From the NCBI GenBank assembly GCA_030998225.1, contig JAPYXD010000686.1, positions 744,001 to 808,000 of the forward strand: a DNA stretch of 64,000 bases, given 5' to 3'. Made by a program: the position numbers and the translations under genes. Below the pieces are notes generated by a model. It ran no database searches. It worked only from the letters and a program-made list of their open reading frames with translations, and was not told where the DNA came from. Positions 25,944 to 35,486 of this stretch are shown here, in pieces (within the stretch, counting starts at the first letter, position 1; every line of letters starts with the position of its first letter). The stretch comes from Diplolepis rosae. Taxonomy: Eukaryota > Arthropoda > Insecta > Hymenoptera > Diplolepididae.

Positions 25944-26945
25944 ATAATGATCTATTTTATTAATTTATTGAATTATAAATTGTTTTCTAAATAGATAAAA
26001 TTGTTTATAACAAGGATCAGATAAGATTCGAGTTATGCACAATTTATTTTTATCTAGATTGGACAAGTTAGGCTCAAGCTCAGATCCTTGGACAATCTTT
26101 AAAAATAAAAATATTCTGTTCCTTAACAGAGTTAGAATTAAAGTTATAAACAATACAATCACAAGCACTTCGAACTTTGCCCTACCCAATGATCGTAATC
26201 AAGGGTGGCCGTTCAACGTACCCAAAACTAAAATCAAAACTTAGTTAACAAATTAGAATAATTTTTTAAATAAGATACGTTACTTAAGCACTTAGGTTAG
26301 CCTCAAGGTCAAATCCCTTTGTGATCTAACAAATCTATTTTATTGAAATTTCAAGTTACAAGTTGAAATAACATTTCATAATCATTTATTTATTCACTAG
26401 TAATAATCACTGTATTAAATTTCAATTAACTTGTGTTTTCCCGGCCGATGCACCAGAAAAAATGAAGTATGTTACGTCACAAGTACGTAAATACTTACTT
26501 TGATCGAAGATTCCTCGTTTTAAGTTAGGATCGAATGATCGTCGCTTAGGGATTAGGATAAGTCAATGAAAGACACAATGATTATAAAAATAATACAAAT
26601 TGAATCTATTTAATTGATTTAAAAGTCACTATACACATTTGTGAACACAATTCATATATAAATGTAGGCACAGGCTGGTTGGTACGTGAGTGAGAGAGAG
26701 ACAGAGAATAAAAAAAAAGAGAGAGAGAGGTTCGGTGCATTTATGATTCGTAAGTTGCGTTGGTGTTTAATCCACACGGCGGTGAGTTGTAAGTACTGGA
26801 TCCCCACAGGTGTAGTCCAAGTGTGTGAGAGAGACGGAGTTATAGGCCGCACAGGTATATTCCGTAAAGGGCGGTGATCCAAACTTATGACACTGTTCGA
26901 AGATCTTTACAAAGATCTATACAAGTCCACGATGACTTTTACGAC

Positions 26946-29447
26946 TTTTTTTTTTGTTTTTTTTTTTTTGGTGAGGAGGTAAAATGGCAAAATCTTTTAT
27001 AGACGTTGTACAGGACTCTCCTAGGACGGGTCTAGGCATACCTGTTAAAACCAAAAAAACCCCTCCCTCGAACCAATACACCACCCGCGGAACCGCCTTT
27101 CGGCTTCAAACTTCACGGGTGGTTGGTTCCATTAAAGTCGCGTACGACTCTTCCGTCATCCGTTCGCTCGGAACCTACACCCGCGGCCACACGCCCACTA
27201 GGCAAACCGACTAGCCGCGCCACCCAGGGGAGAAAACATACAGATTCCACCCCCGAACGACGCGGACAGCCAAGTCTACCCGAGACGCAGGACCGCGGGT
27301 GCAGGGCCCGATGCGATTTCTACTGGCCCTCCCCGTTGTTTCGCTCCCGACGCCCATCAAGTTCTCTCGTCTTCATCACAAGTGTGACGAATGACTCGAT
27401 GAGCGTCCAGAACCGTTCAGACTGGAGCATGAGAGGGATCATCGTGTCAGGAGTAAGTTCAGAACCCACCGCCTGACAGAAGACCTCCCTAGCCACACCC
27501 CATTTTGCGCAGACGAAGAGTGCGTGCTCTGCGTTATCCAGCGGGAAATCGCAGTAGCAACACGTCTCCTCGTCTCTCTTCTTAAAGCGCCTCAGGTACG
27601 CGTTAAAACAACCATGGCCCGAGAGCGCTTGCGCCAAGTAAAAGCCGACTTCCCCGTGCTTTCTGTTCAGCCAGGTGGCGAGCTCCGGGATCAGGCGGTA
27701 GGTCCATCTCCCTGTCTGCTCACCACGCCATCTCATCTGCCATTTCTCGACGAGTCTGCGCCTTCCATCCTTGCGGATGGCCTCCTTCGCGCGAGCGAAT
27801 TCCTGCAGGTCGGCGCAGGTAAGCTCCTTGCGAAGCTGAAAGGTTTCCTGCCTTTCCTCCGCCAATAAATCTATTGGCGGGACGCTCGCCAGGACCAGCA
27901 CAGCGCTTGTAGAGATAGTTCTATATGCCGAAACTATTCTCAGCGCGACAAGTCTCTGCGCCGAGAACAGCTTCTTCTGGATAGCATGGTTTTGCAAGGC
28001 ATTGGCCCAGACCGGAGCTGCATAAAGCAGCTTCGAATGGACCACGCTGGCCACCAATCTTCTTTTCGCTCCCCTGGGTCCACCAATGTTTGTCATAAGC
28101 CGGGTCAAGATCGCTCCACATTGGATGGCTTTGGCACCTGCGATCTTTAGGTGTTCGCCAAAGCTAAGCCTACGATCCAGCTGCACCCCCAGGTACTTAA
28201 TGCTTGTTTTCCACTCGACTTCATGCTCTCCGAGAACTATCCTCGGATATTGGAAGGATCTCCTGTCCGTAACGAGCAAAGCCTCGGTTTTCTCAGGGGT
28301 CATTTTAAGGCCTCTGCCATCCAACCAACGCTTTGCTCGCCACAGACTTTCATTGATCCTCAGCTCTAGGATTCTGACGTCGTCAGCGGCGCACACGACA
28401 AGTGCGTCATACGCGAAGCCGACGATGCTCATTCCAGCAGGCAGGTCCATGCGCAGGAAGTCATCATACATGATGTTCCAAACGAGTGGACCCACCCGCG
28501 ACCCTTGAGGAGTGCCACATGTCATCTCTTCTTTGAGAGACCATTTGTCGCCCTCGTATATCACCCACCTGTCGCTCAGATAGTCATCCATCATTCGCAA
28601 CAGGTAGTCTGGAATCTTTTTCCGCATCATCGCCTCGATGCAGATGTCCCATCTCGCGGTATTGAACGCATTTCGTATGTCAATGCTAATCAACGCACAG
28701 AATCCCTTACGCTTACCAGTTCCTTTTCTTGCATTTGTGGCGATGTTAACCACAGCTTGGATGGCGTCCACAGTGGATCTGCCTTTCCTGAATCCGAACT
28801 GGCTTTCCGAGAGCCCGTTCTCCCCGACCAAGAGAGCCTGAAGCCGTTGTAGAATCAACTCCTCCAGAAGTTTCCCCATCGTATCCAATAAACATATTGG
28901 TCTATACGATGAGGCATCCCCTAGAGGTTTGTTGCCCTTCCTCAGCAGGACCAACCTCTGCTCCTTCCAATCTGCGAAGAACCTCCCATCCCGAAGACAG
29001 GAGTTAAAGGCTTCTAGGAGGATCTCCGGGTATGCCCCGATCACCTCTTTGAGGATCTCGTTCGGCACCCCGTCGATACCCGGCGCTGTATTTGCCTTAA
29101 GCCTTCCACCCGCTCTCTTTAGTTCTTCGAGAGTGAAGAGTTCTTCGCGCCGGACCACGCAGGAACTTCGGTCCTGTCTTTGGAACGGCTCCACGTGTGG
29201 AAACAAGCTTCGCACAATGTACTTAACTCGATCGGGATTATCCAGGCCCGGGGTCTTTCTTCTAGTCACCAATCTCTTGGTGACTATTTTGAAGGCGAGA
29301 CCCCATGGATCCTTCTCGACCTCACCGATCAGGTCTTTCCAGCATTGAAGTCGGCTTTTCTTTATGCCTCGCCTCAAAGCTGTTTTTGCCCCTTTCCATG
29401 CCTCGTGCAGCGTAGCATCCCCCTTTGAACGGGTGAATTTTCGCCAC
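26946..29447 (-). mobile_element. 5'-truncated R1-like LINE, copy 1
   Basis: A poly-A tail (poly-T on plus, from 26,946) marks the 3' end, and a 13-bp target duplication TGACTTTTACGAC flanks it at 26,933-26,945 and 29,448-29,460. The body holds the reverse transcriptase and carboxy-terminal part of ORF2, then a ~370-bp 3' UTR ending in GATTTTGCCATTTTACCTCC. The endonuclease and ORF1 are absent through 5' truncation. It landed in the 3' LTR of the minus retroelement. Confidence 0.9.
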
Positions 29448-29509
29448 TGACTTTTACGACTCCCAAACTTGGATTTTAAATTGTCCCGGCTGAATTTTAT
29501 TAATCTCAT
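27320..29509 (-). CDS. R1-like LINE reverse transcriptase ORF with LTR-derived start
   Basis: The 729-codon frame is uninterrupted. The first ~21 residues (starting MRLIKFSRDN) come from LTR sequence outside the LINE. From residue 22 on it is LINE ORF2: an RT domain with conserved blocks such as FADWKEQRLVLLRKG, SYRPICLLDTMGK, QFGFRKGRST and CGTPQGSRVGPLVW, a thumb region, and a CCHC motif near the end (CCYCDFPLDNAEHALFVC). The catalytic box, expected [FY]ADD, reads FAYD. The first aspartate codon is TAT at 28,409-28,411, so polymerase activity is probably lost. The ATG is the first one downstream of the LTR TATA-like box on this strand. The related copy at 33,567 has FADWKKQR but lacks the catalytic core. 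Confidence 0.85.
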   Translation of the reverse strand: MRLIKFSRDNLKSKFGSRKSQWRKFTRSKGDATLHEAWKGAKTALRRGIKKSRLQCWKDLIGEVEKDPWGLAFKIVTKRLVTRRKTPGLDNPDRVKYIVRSLFPHVEPFQRQDRSSCVVRREELFTLEELKRAGGRLKANTAPGIDGVPNEILKEVIGAYPEILLEAFNSCLRDGRFFADWKEQRLVLLRKGNKPLGDASSYRPICLLDTMGKLLEELILQRLQALLVGENGLSESQFGFRKGRSTVDAIQAVVNIATNARKGTGKRKGFCALISIDIRNAFNTARWDICIEAMMRKKIPDYLLRMMDDYLSDRWVIYEGDKWSLKEEMTCGTPQGSRVGPLVWNIMYDDFLRMDLPAGMSIVGFAYDALVVCAADDVRILELRINESLWRAKRWLDGRGLKMTPEKTEALLVTDRRSFQYPRIVLGEHEVEWKTSIKYLGVQLDRRLSFGEHLKIAGAKAIQCGAILTRLMTNIGGPRGAKRRLVASVVHSKLLYAAPVWANALQNHAIQKKLFSAQRLVALRIVSAYRTISTSAVLVLASVPPIDLLAEERQETFQLRKELTCADLQEFARAKEAIRKDGRRRLVEKWQMRWRGEQTGRWTYRLIPELATWLNRKHGEVGFYLAQALSGHGCFNAYLRRFKKRDEETCCYCDFPLDNAEHALFVCAKWGVAREVFCQAVGSELTPDTMIPLMLQSERFWTLIESFVTLVMKTRELDGRRERNNGEGQ

Positions 29510-29728
29510 ACTCAGAGATTTTCGAAGTTAAATTGAAATGCCACACTGGACTATTGTCGCGAGACCAGTGATAAATCCGAAGGAGAATTTAAGTGTCAAG
29601 CTAGACGAAGAATTTACTGACTGCTTTCTCTTGGTGTGGGCCTCTTTCATATTTTTTCATACAAATTGACGGTCAGCGAAAATCGTGACGTAGTCATATC
29701 TTCTTAGAGGAGAAGGGGCCCTATACTG

Positions 29729-29762
29729 CTCCCTACTTCCCCTACTCCCTATTCCCCTTTAT
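29729..29762 (-). other. Polypurine tract
   Basis: On the minus strand this is a nearly pure run of G and A (AAAGGGGAATAGGGAG then TAGGGGAAGTAGGGAG) immediately before the inferred start of the 3' LTR (CAGTATAGG). This is the expected place for the plus-strand primer of a retroelement. Confidence 0.7.
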
Positions 29763-30198
29763 CGGTTCGAGCGCGGGGGCAAGGCTTCCGCGATCGAATC
29801 TTCGGAAGAAGAATACATTAGTTTATTCAAATTCTTTTTCTGAATTAATAAAAATGTGTGAATAATAAATATGATTCATTTCGACATTTGTTCTACAATT
29901 TGTATTTTTTGCATTTTATAATTCGATATATTCCAATATTAACATATTATTTGGATAAAAAATTTATATTATCTTAATATTATAAGTTTTTGTTATAAAT
30001 TATTACATAGTTTTTTGAAATAGTTTAAACTTAGCATTAATATAAGGTTACACATGATTTTTTTTTTTATTATATAACTAAATACATCAATATTTAGTTA
30101 TACGTGAATTGGGTATTTCATATTCGTAAATTATAAATAACATGCTGTAGTGTATAAAACCTAATTTTATGATGTCGTAGATTAGTGAAAAAAATTTT
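29763..30198. other. 3' untranslated region of the minus retroelement
   Basis: AT-rich, without an ORF, between gene Z and the polypurine tract. A GC-rich patch at 29,763-29,800 adjoins the tract. Confidence 0.5.
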
Positions 30199-30648
30199 TT
30201 AAGGGTTATTTTTATATTTTTTATTGCTTAAAGGGTTGCGGCAGTTATGAGCTAAATGTCCTTTTTGAAAACACCTTTCACATGAATTAGTCCATTTTTG
30301 TAAAGCTTTTTTATTGTTTTTATCACTTATATTATAAAATTTAGATTCCGTTATTAAGCATTTTTTTAATTTCTCTTCTAAAAATATATATTTTGTGGAA
30401 AGTGTTTCCAAGACTTTAGCTGCTGCGTTTTGTTTTGCTACTTTCTTTTGGGATGCAGTTTTCCCAACACAAGCATATGTTAAGTTATCTTTTAAAATTT
30501 CGCAAGTCGCCTCGAATGGCGGCAGTTCCTGATGTATTCCAAGCGATTTTACTGTGTACTTTGGTATTGAAAAATCATATTCAATACTTATTTCATTAAG
30601 TATTTGTACTGCGCTACCCTTTGTCAAATCTCTTTGTTGCATTGCCAT
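30199..30648 (-). CDS. Gene Z: dsRNA-binding domain plus CCHC zinc knuckle
   Basis: This 149-codon frame starts at the first ATG (30,646-30,648) after an acceptor TTCTTTTGCAG. Residues ~12-84 are a canonical dsRBD: helix 1 (AVQILNEISIEYDFSIPKY), beta region (PFEATCEIL, LTYACVGKT) and helix 2 with the RNA-contacting lysines (ASQKKVAKQNAAAKVLETL). Residues C123, C126, H131 and C136 form a CCHC knuckle (CERCFQKGHLAHNC). dsRBDs bind duplex RNA; a natural inference is a suppressor of RNA interference that hides viral dsRNA from Dicer-2. The gene is the most downstream ORF of the element and is intact although the copy's gag, pol and env are broken. It could instead act as an RNA chaperone or packaging factor. 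Confidence 0.8.
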   Translation of the reverse strand: MAMQQRDLTKGSAVQILNEISIEYDFSIPKYTVKSLGIHQELPPFEATCEILKDNLTYACVGKTASQKKVAKQNAAAKVLETLSTKYIFLEEKLKKCLITESKFYNISDKNNKKALQKWTNSCERCFQKGHLAHNCRNPLSNKKYKNNP

Positions 30649-30657
30649 TGTCCTTAT

Positions 30658-30675
30658 CTGCAAAAGAATTATCTA
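30658..30675 (-). promoter_or_regulatory. 3' splice acceptor for gene Z
   Basis: AATTCTTTTGCAG followed 9 nt later by the gene Z ATG. Pyrimidine-rich with a CAG end, it fits an insect 3' splice site and argues for the ATG at 30,648 as start. Confidence 0.55.
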
Positions 30676-30755
30676 TTTGAGTTGTTTGTGATTTAATTGA
30701 TATAAATGGGAATTAGTTATTATTATCATTAATAATTATGTATATGGATTATAAA

Positions 30756-31118
30756 TTATTCGTTGTCCGCGTTTGCTAACTCAAAGAGATATTCCGTGCA
30801 AAGAAAACATTGGTCTGCTCTGAAACGTATGAAAAAAATTTGCTCTTCGCAGACAGAACATTTTAATTCGTTAAGATCCGTGGTTACAATATGGCGGTTA
30901 AGGAAAGGTACAGATATTTCTGATTCAAAAAAGGTAATTTTAAATCTGTAACATTCATTACATATGAATTTTTGATCTAAAGTATTCTGAAATATTTCGT
31001 TTTCTGGAGAGTAACAAAAAAAATGTTTTATGATTATTTGTTCGATATACGGTTGGTAGTACTGTTCGTCGTTTTCTGGATTTTCGGCTTGAATGGATTC
31101 GAAATCTTGCAGCAGCAT
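30756..31118 (-). CDS. Gene Y: 120-aa protein with three CxxC pairs
   Basis: Intact ORF starting MLLQDFESIQ. It has an acidic amino end, then CxxC pairs ICNEC, CSVC and CFLC in the carboxy half, suggesting a zinc ribbon or a degenerate RING-like fold. I do not recognise the family. An acceptor-like TTTGTTCATAG ends 4 nt before the ATG, though its pyrimidine tract is weak. It lies between genes X and Z, all on the same strand, so it belongs to the element's accessory set. Function unknown; a role against host defence is only inference from context. Confidence 0.6.
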   Translation of the reverse strand: MLLQDFESIQAENPENDEQYYQPYIEQIIIKHFFCYSPENEIFQNTLDQKFICNECYRFKITFFESEISVPFLNRHIVTTDLNELKCSVCEEQIFFIRFRADQCFLCTEYLFELANADNE

Positions 31119-31241
31119 TTTTCTATGAACAAATTCGTTATTGAGCTTTAAAATACTAATTAGATTTTAACAGTGTTTTGCTTAAAGAGAATTTTTAGAC
31201 ATGTTTGAAATTTTATTTGTGACTTTACAATTTATAATATT

Positions 31242-31649
31242 TTATCGAAAAACATTTTCAACTATAACTTCGTTTCCTAATTGAAGTTGCATTTTATTTT
31301 TTAAGAATTGCTCAGTACAACCCTTACAGTCGATTGTCCTACAGCGTGGCGTTATTAATGCTTCCCTACAACCGTTACAATTCATATTAACGCATTGTAT
31401 TTTACAAACTGAGTGCCATGAGGTACAGAATTCGTATTTATTTTGTTCTGTTATTGGTAATTTTTCGAAACAAAATTGGAAAAATTTATTTGTTGTTTCC
31501 TGAGTGTAATAAATGAATAAGGTTGACGCTTCTAAGTCGAAACAAAAACTATTTATTAAATGTCCATAGGTGATTGGATAATCCTGTGGACATACACCGT
31601 CCACAGGTCCTGAGTGGAACACGATTGGTTCTGCCGCAGTTGGAATCAT
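31242..31649 (-). CDS. Gene X: 135-aa Cys-rich protein
   Basis: Intact ORF starting MIPTAAEPIVFHSGP. About fourteen cysteines are present, densest near residues 76-111 with CKIQC, CNGC and CKGC, which suggests one or two zinc-binding centres. There is no signal peptide or membrane segment, so it is probably intracellular. The ATG is 1 nt after a good acceptor (CCCTTTCTTTTTAAATTTATAG). I do not recognise the family. It follows the F-like env by about 1 kb in this copy. Confidence 0.6.
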   Translation of the reverse strand: MIPTAAEPIVFHSGPVDGVCPQDYPITYGHLINSFCFDLEASTLFIYYTQETTNKFFQFCFEKLPITEQNKYEFCTSWHSVCKIQCVNMNCNGCREALITPRCRTIDCKGCTEQFLKNKMQLQLGNEVIVENVFR

Positions 31650-31650
31650 T

Positions 31651-31675
31651 CTATAAATTTAAAAAGAAAGGGATC
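31651..31675 (-). promoter_or_regulatory. 3' splice acceptor for gene X
   Basis: CCTTTCTTTTTAAATTTATAG is a pyrimidine-rich tract ending in TAG; the gene X ATG begins 1 nt later. Confidence 0.6.
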
Positions 31676-32073
31676 TAAATTTACTTAACTATACCCTTGA
31701 TTATATAATTTTTATCTATTTAATTCGTGCAAAAGTACCGAAATTTGATTCTAACAGAAGTTCTACATTATTGAAAGGTATTATATTTCTCCATTAGAAA
31801 AACAATTTTTATATTACAATACCCTTACAAAAACTGTTCTTCTAAAGGTACATTCCCAGTGATCATGCTGTGGTTTTACCGTATAGAAAGAGAGGGATGG
31901 ATTGTACTTGTACCAGGAAGGTTGAAAGGATGGAAAATATGGGTTTGTACTTGGTTGGATGTGAGAAAGAGGAGAGAGAAAAAAAGAAATAAAAAAGTAT
32001 TAAAAGTCAAGAATTGACAGGGGCTTTAGGCGACACTGGTCAAAAAAGAAGAAAATTTTATATTGTTTGAGCC

Positions 32074-32175
32074 ATGAAGGTTCTAACGATTAGGGTAATA
32101 AAATCTTTAAGAAAACCTGTACGAGTTCCAGCTGGTGTTTGCTATGCTCGTAAAAAATTTGAAAAGAGGAAATGA
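32074..32175 (+). CDS. Possible 33-aa basic ORF, antisense to the element
   Basis: A short plus-strand ORF, starting MKVLTIRVIKSL, is rich in Lys and Arg and lies just upstream of the acidic ORF at 32,245. It runs against the surrounding element genes. It is short enough to be chance. Alignment with the tail of the plus copy suggests this ~600-bp block is absent there. Confidence 0.25.
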   Translation: MKVLTIRVIKSLRKPVRVPAGVCYARKKFEKRK

Positions 32176-32244
32176 AGGAGCCAATGTAGTTTAGGCTTTT
32201 AGTCTTGATATATATTTGGAAGCGAAATACGATACTAAGGAAAC

Positions 32245-32517
32245 ATGGAAGAAATTTTTGAATTATTAAATGAAATTGATTTTACTTTGTTGGAATCAAG
32301 TAATGTGAATGTTGAAAAGGCTAGTGACTTAATTTCGGATTCGAGTCATGATATCAGTGTAAGAAAAAGTAAGGAATCAAGTGATGATGTAGATTTGGAA
32401 GGATTATGTGAAGAAGTGATACGAGGTGAATGTGTAGACAGAATTGATTTCAGATCTTTGGTAAATGAGTTAGATTCTGGTTTTGAGGAATTGAAAGTCG
32501 ATCTGAAAGTGACTTAA
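32245..32517 (+). CDS. Acidic 90-aa ORF, antisense to the element
   Basis: It starts MEEIFELLNEIDF and is strongly acidic, with Ser-Asp-Glu runs and no Cys pair or membrane segment. It is convergent with the minus-strand F-like env (3' end at 32,668), an arrangement reminiscent of antisense genes in some complex retroviruses. The plus-strand copy goes from env to a conserved tail (ACAGTTTTTGTA) within ~180 bp. This block is therefore an insertion here or a deletion there. I do not recognise the protein. Confidence 0.35.
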   Translation: MEEIFELLNEIDFTLLESSNVNVEKASDLISDSSHDISVRKSKESSDDVDLEGLCEEVIRGECVDRIDFRSLVNELDSGFEELKVDLKVT

Positions 32518-34065
32518 GGATAATAATAGAAGAATATTCGTAATATATATTATTATAGTTTTAATTCATTTTTATGTTGTATTTGTGCAGTTTGTATTTT
32601 TTAAAAAATGTAATATATATATATATTTTTTAATGGATTAGCTGTCTATTTATTTGCATGTCAATAGTTAGAATTTAAATTTGAAGTCACTTAGAAGTGG
32701 TTTTGTTGATAGGCTAAGAGGAGTTTTCTGAACTAGTTTAATTTTATTTATATTTTTATTAGTTCTTTTTGAAATTTTTTGAATTTTAATTAGTATTATT
32801 GATAGAATAATTATTATAAGAAAAGTAACTATAGTATGTGCTATATATATTTTATGTGCACTAGAATTAAAAATAGATGGGATAATTTTCTGAATATTAG
32901 CATATTTTGTGAGTAGAAAAACATGACTTTCAAAAGTCGATATAAGCATGTCATCTTTTTTATGAAAAAGATGTAACACGTTTTTTAACAAGTGAGGTTC
33001 TGTGATCGACATATTATATAAGAAGGGAGAAATTATTTCAAGGGAAGTGGTCGATTTACTCAGTGGAATATAGTTATCCATTATTTTTGGGTAATTTTCA
33101 ATATTATAGTATGGAATTGATGAGTCCAAATTACAGTCAGATTCTATTTGTAAAATTCCTATTCCTTGAAGAGTAATAAGGGTTTTGGAATTTTTGGAGC
33201 AAGATAAAAAGATTTGTTTATGAAGAATAGTTGAATAAAGCTATCCACGGTGTGACAAAAGTGGTGTTAAAAAAGGATATTCATTGAAACTTATAAATGT
33301 TTTACATTTATACGGTTGGGATTTTACAAACATTGATGTTTCGCAAATAGGCTTATTTTGAGTACTATATATCGAATGAGGAGGGTGACAAAAATTTTGG
33401 AGTCCATTTTGGTGGCATGAAGCGAGGAAATTTTCATTTGTTGTGAAGTAAGATTCGTTATTTGGAGAAATCGCGATATAAGAAATTTGAGATTTTATGA
33501 ATATAGGTGCAATATAATCAGTATTGAAGTCAAAATATATTGGGGTTAAATGTGTTTTAAATACTTTTTTTTTTTTTTTTTGGTGAGGAGGAAAAATGGC
33601 AAAATCTTTTATAGACGTTGTACAGGACTCTCCTAGGACGGGTCTAGGCATACCTGTTAAAACCAAAAAACCGCGTACGACTCTTCCGTCATCCGTTCGC
33701 TCGGAACTTCCATCCGCGGCCACACGCCCACTAGGATAACCGACTAGCCGCGCAACCCAGGGGAGAAACAAACAGATTCCTCCCCCGAACGACACGGACA
33801 GTCAAGTCTACCTGAGACGCAGGACCGCGGGTGCAGGCCCCGATGCGATTTCTACTGGCCCTCCCCGTTGTTTCGCTCCCGACGCCCATCAAGTTCTCTC
33901 GTCTTCATCACAAGTGTGACGAATGACTCGATGAGCGTCCAGAACCGTTCAGACTGGAGCATGAGAGGGACCATCGTGTCAGGAGTAAGTTCGGAACCCA
34001 CCGCCTGACCGAGGACCTCCCTAGCCACACCCCATTTTGCGCAGACGAAGAGTGCGTGCTCTGCG

Positions 34066-34929
34066 TTATCCTTTTCTTGCATTTGTGGCGATGTTAAGCA
34101 CAGCTTGGATAGCGTCTACAGTGGACGTGCCTTTCCTGAATCCGAACTGGTTTTCCGAGAGCCTGTTCTCCCCGACCAAGAGAGCCTGAAGCCGTTGTAG
34201 AATCAACTCGTCCAGAAGCTTCCCCATCGTATCCAATAAGCATATTGGTCTATACGACGAGGCAACGCCTAGAGGTTTTTTGACCTTCCTCAGCAGGACC
34301 AACCTCTGCTTCTTCCAATCTGCGAAGAACCTCCCCTCCCGAAGACAGGAGTTAAAGGCTTCTAGGAGGATCTCCGGGTATGCCCCGATCACCTCTTTGA
34401 GGATCTCGTTCGGCAGCCCGTCGTTACCTGGCGCTGTATTTGCCTTAAGCCTTCCTCCCGCTCTCTTTAGTTCTTCGAGAGTGAAGAGGTCTTCGCGCCG
34501 GATCACGCAGGAACTTCGGTCCTGTCTTTGGAACGGCTCCACGTGTGGAAACAAGCTTCGCACAATGTACTGGACTCGATCGGGGTTATCCAGGCCCGGG
34601 GTCTTTCTTCTAGCCACCAATCTCTTGGTGACTATTTTGAAGGCGAGACCCCATGGGTCCTTCTCGACCTCACCGATCAGGTCTTTCCAGCATTGAAGTC
34701 GGCTTTTCTTGATGCCTCTCCTCAAAGCTGTTTTTGCCCCTTTCCATGCCTCGTGCAGCGTAGCATCCCCCTTTGAACCGGTGAATTTTCGCCGCGCTGC
34801 GAGACATTCTCGACGTAGGGCTGCCAACTGGTCGTTCCACCAGTACATCGAACCCTTGGCTTGCCTGCGCTGACGGTGAGGCATCGAGTAGTCGCAAGCC
34901 GCGACCACCTTCTGCCTCATCGAGCGCAC
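34066..34929 (-). pseudogene. LINE copy 2: RT amino part, truncated by internal deletion
   Basis: The 287-codon frame has the ORF2 linker and early RT blocks (FADWKKQRLVLLRKV, SYRPICLLDTMGK, NQFGFRKGTST), then is cut at the internal deletion. The carboxy-terminal tail reappears at 33,852-34,082 with the EHALFVC knuckle. No catalytic Asp box remains. Confidence 0.8.
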
Positions 34930-35486
34930 AGCAGCTTCAAACGACCCAGCAGGGCAGACCCAACCAAGATTCCCCTCCTATCTAGGCGGGCCTCACCCCA
35001 CTCGGGCGACTTACTGTTGACGTCACCCCCTATGAGGGATCGCCCGATGGCCTCACGGAGGCTTTCCTCAAGGAGGAGGATCTGGGTCTCAAAGACATCG
35101 AAGGGATCGCCGGGGGAGAAGTAGCAGCTGTATACACGCACACCCGCCACCTCCACCCAAAGGAACCCCGCGTCGGTCTCCAGGAAGTCCCCGACGCCCA
35201 AATCAGGGTTACAAACAAGGATGCCGGCCTTCCTTGATGCATCCTGATACCAAGCAGAGTTTTCGGACCACTTGTACTGCTCACTAATGAGCAGCACATC
35301 GGCCCCCCTCTCCCTGGCAGTCTGAATCAGGATGTCCTGGGCATCCTTCCCCCTTCCGAGGTTGAGTTGCAGGAACTTCAATTCCTGCCTCTCAACCTCC
35401 GAAGCTCTTCCCGGAAGACCGGGCAGGAGCCGCTTCCTGACACATTGGCGACATCTTTGCCGCCCCAGTCTGCGCATGTCAGGCAC
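34917..35486 (-). pseudogene. LINE copy 2: AP endonuclease domain of ORF2
   Basis: The frame shows the apurinic-type endonuclease of R1-clade LINEs: FLQLNLGRG near the start, DVLLISEQY with the catalytic Glu, YFSPGDP, and IGGDVNSKSPEWG with the Asp/Asn pair. The fragment ends where the frame shifts into the RT part. It is the region missing from copy 1. Confidence 0.8.

Larger units (their letters stand above)
25944..29728 (-). repeat. 3' LTR of the minus copy (split by a LINE)
   Basis: 25,944-26,666 matches 48,714-49,436, and the remainder aligns with the plus-copy LTR, for example ACTACGTCAC and the TATA region. Subtracting the LINE and its target copy leaves ~1.27 kb, equal to the plus-strand LTR estimate. 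On the minus strand it has a TATA-like AATATGAAAGAGG at about 29,645 and a splice donor-like AAAGTAAGTATTTACG near 26,500. A polypurine tract lies just outside, at 29,729-29,762. Confidence 0.75.

Noticed and set aside
27524..29348. Several plus-strand ORFs of 80-140 codons
   Set aside because: They are shadows of the GC-richer LINE coding sequence on the minus strand; their relatives at 34,280-34,776 exist only because the LINE is duplicated.
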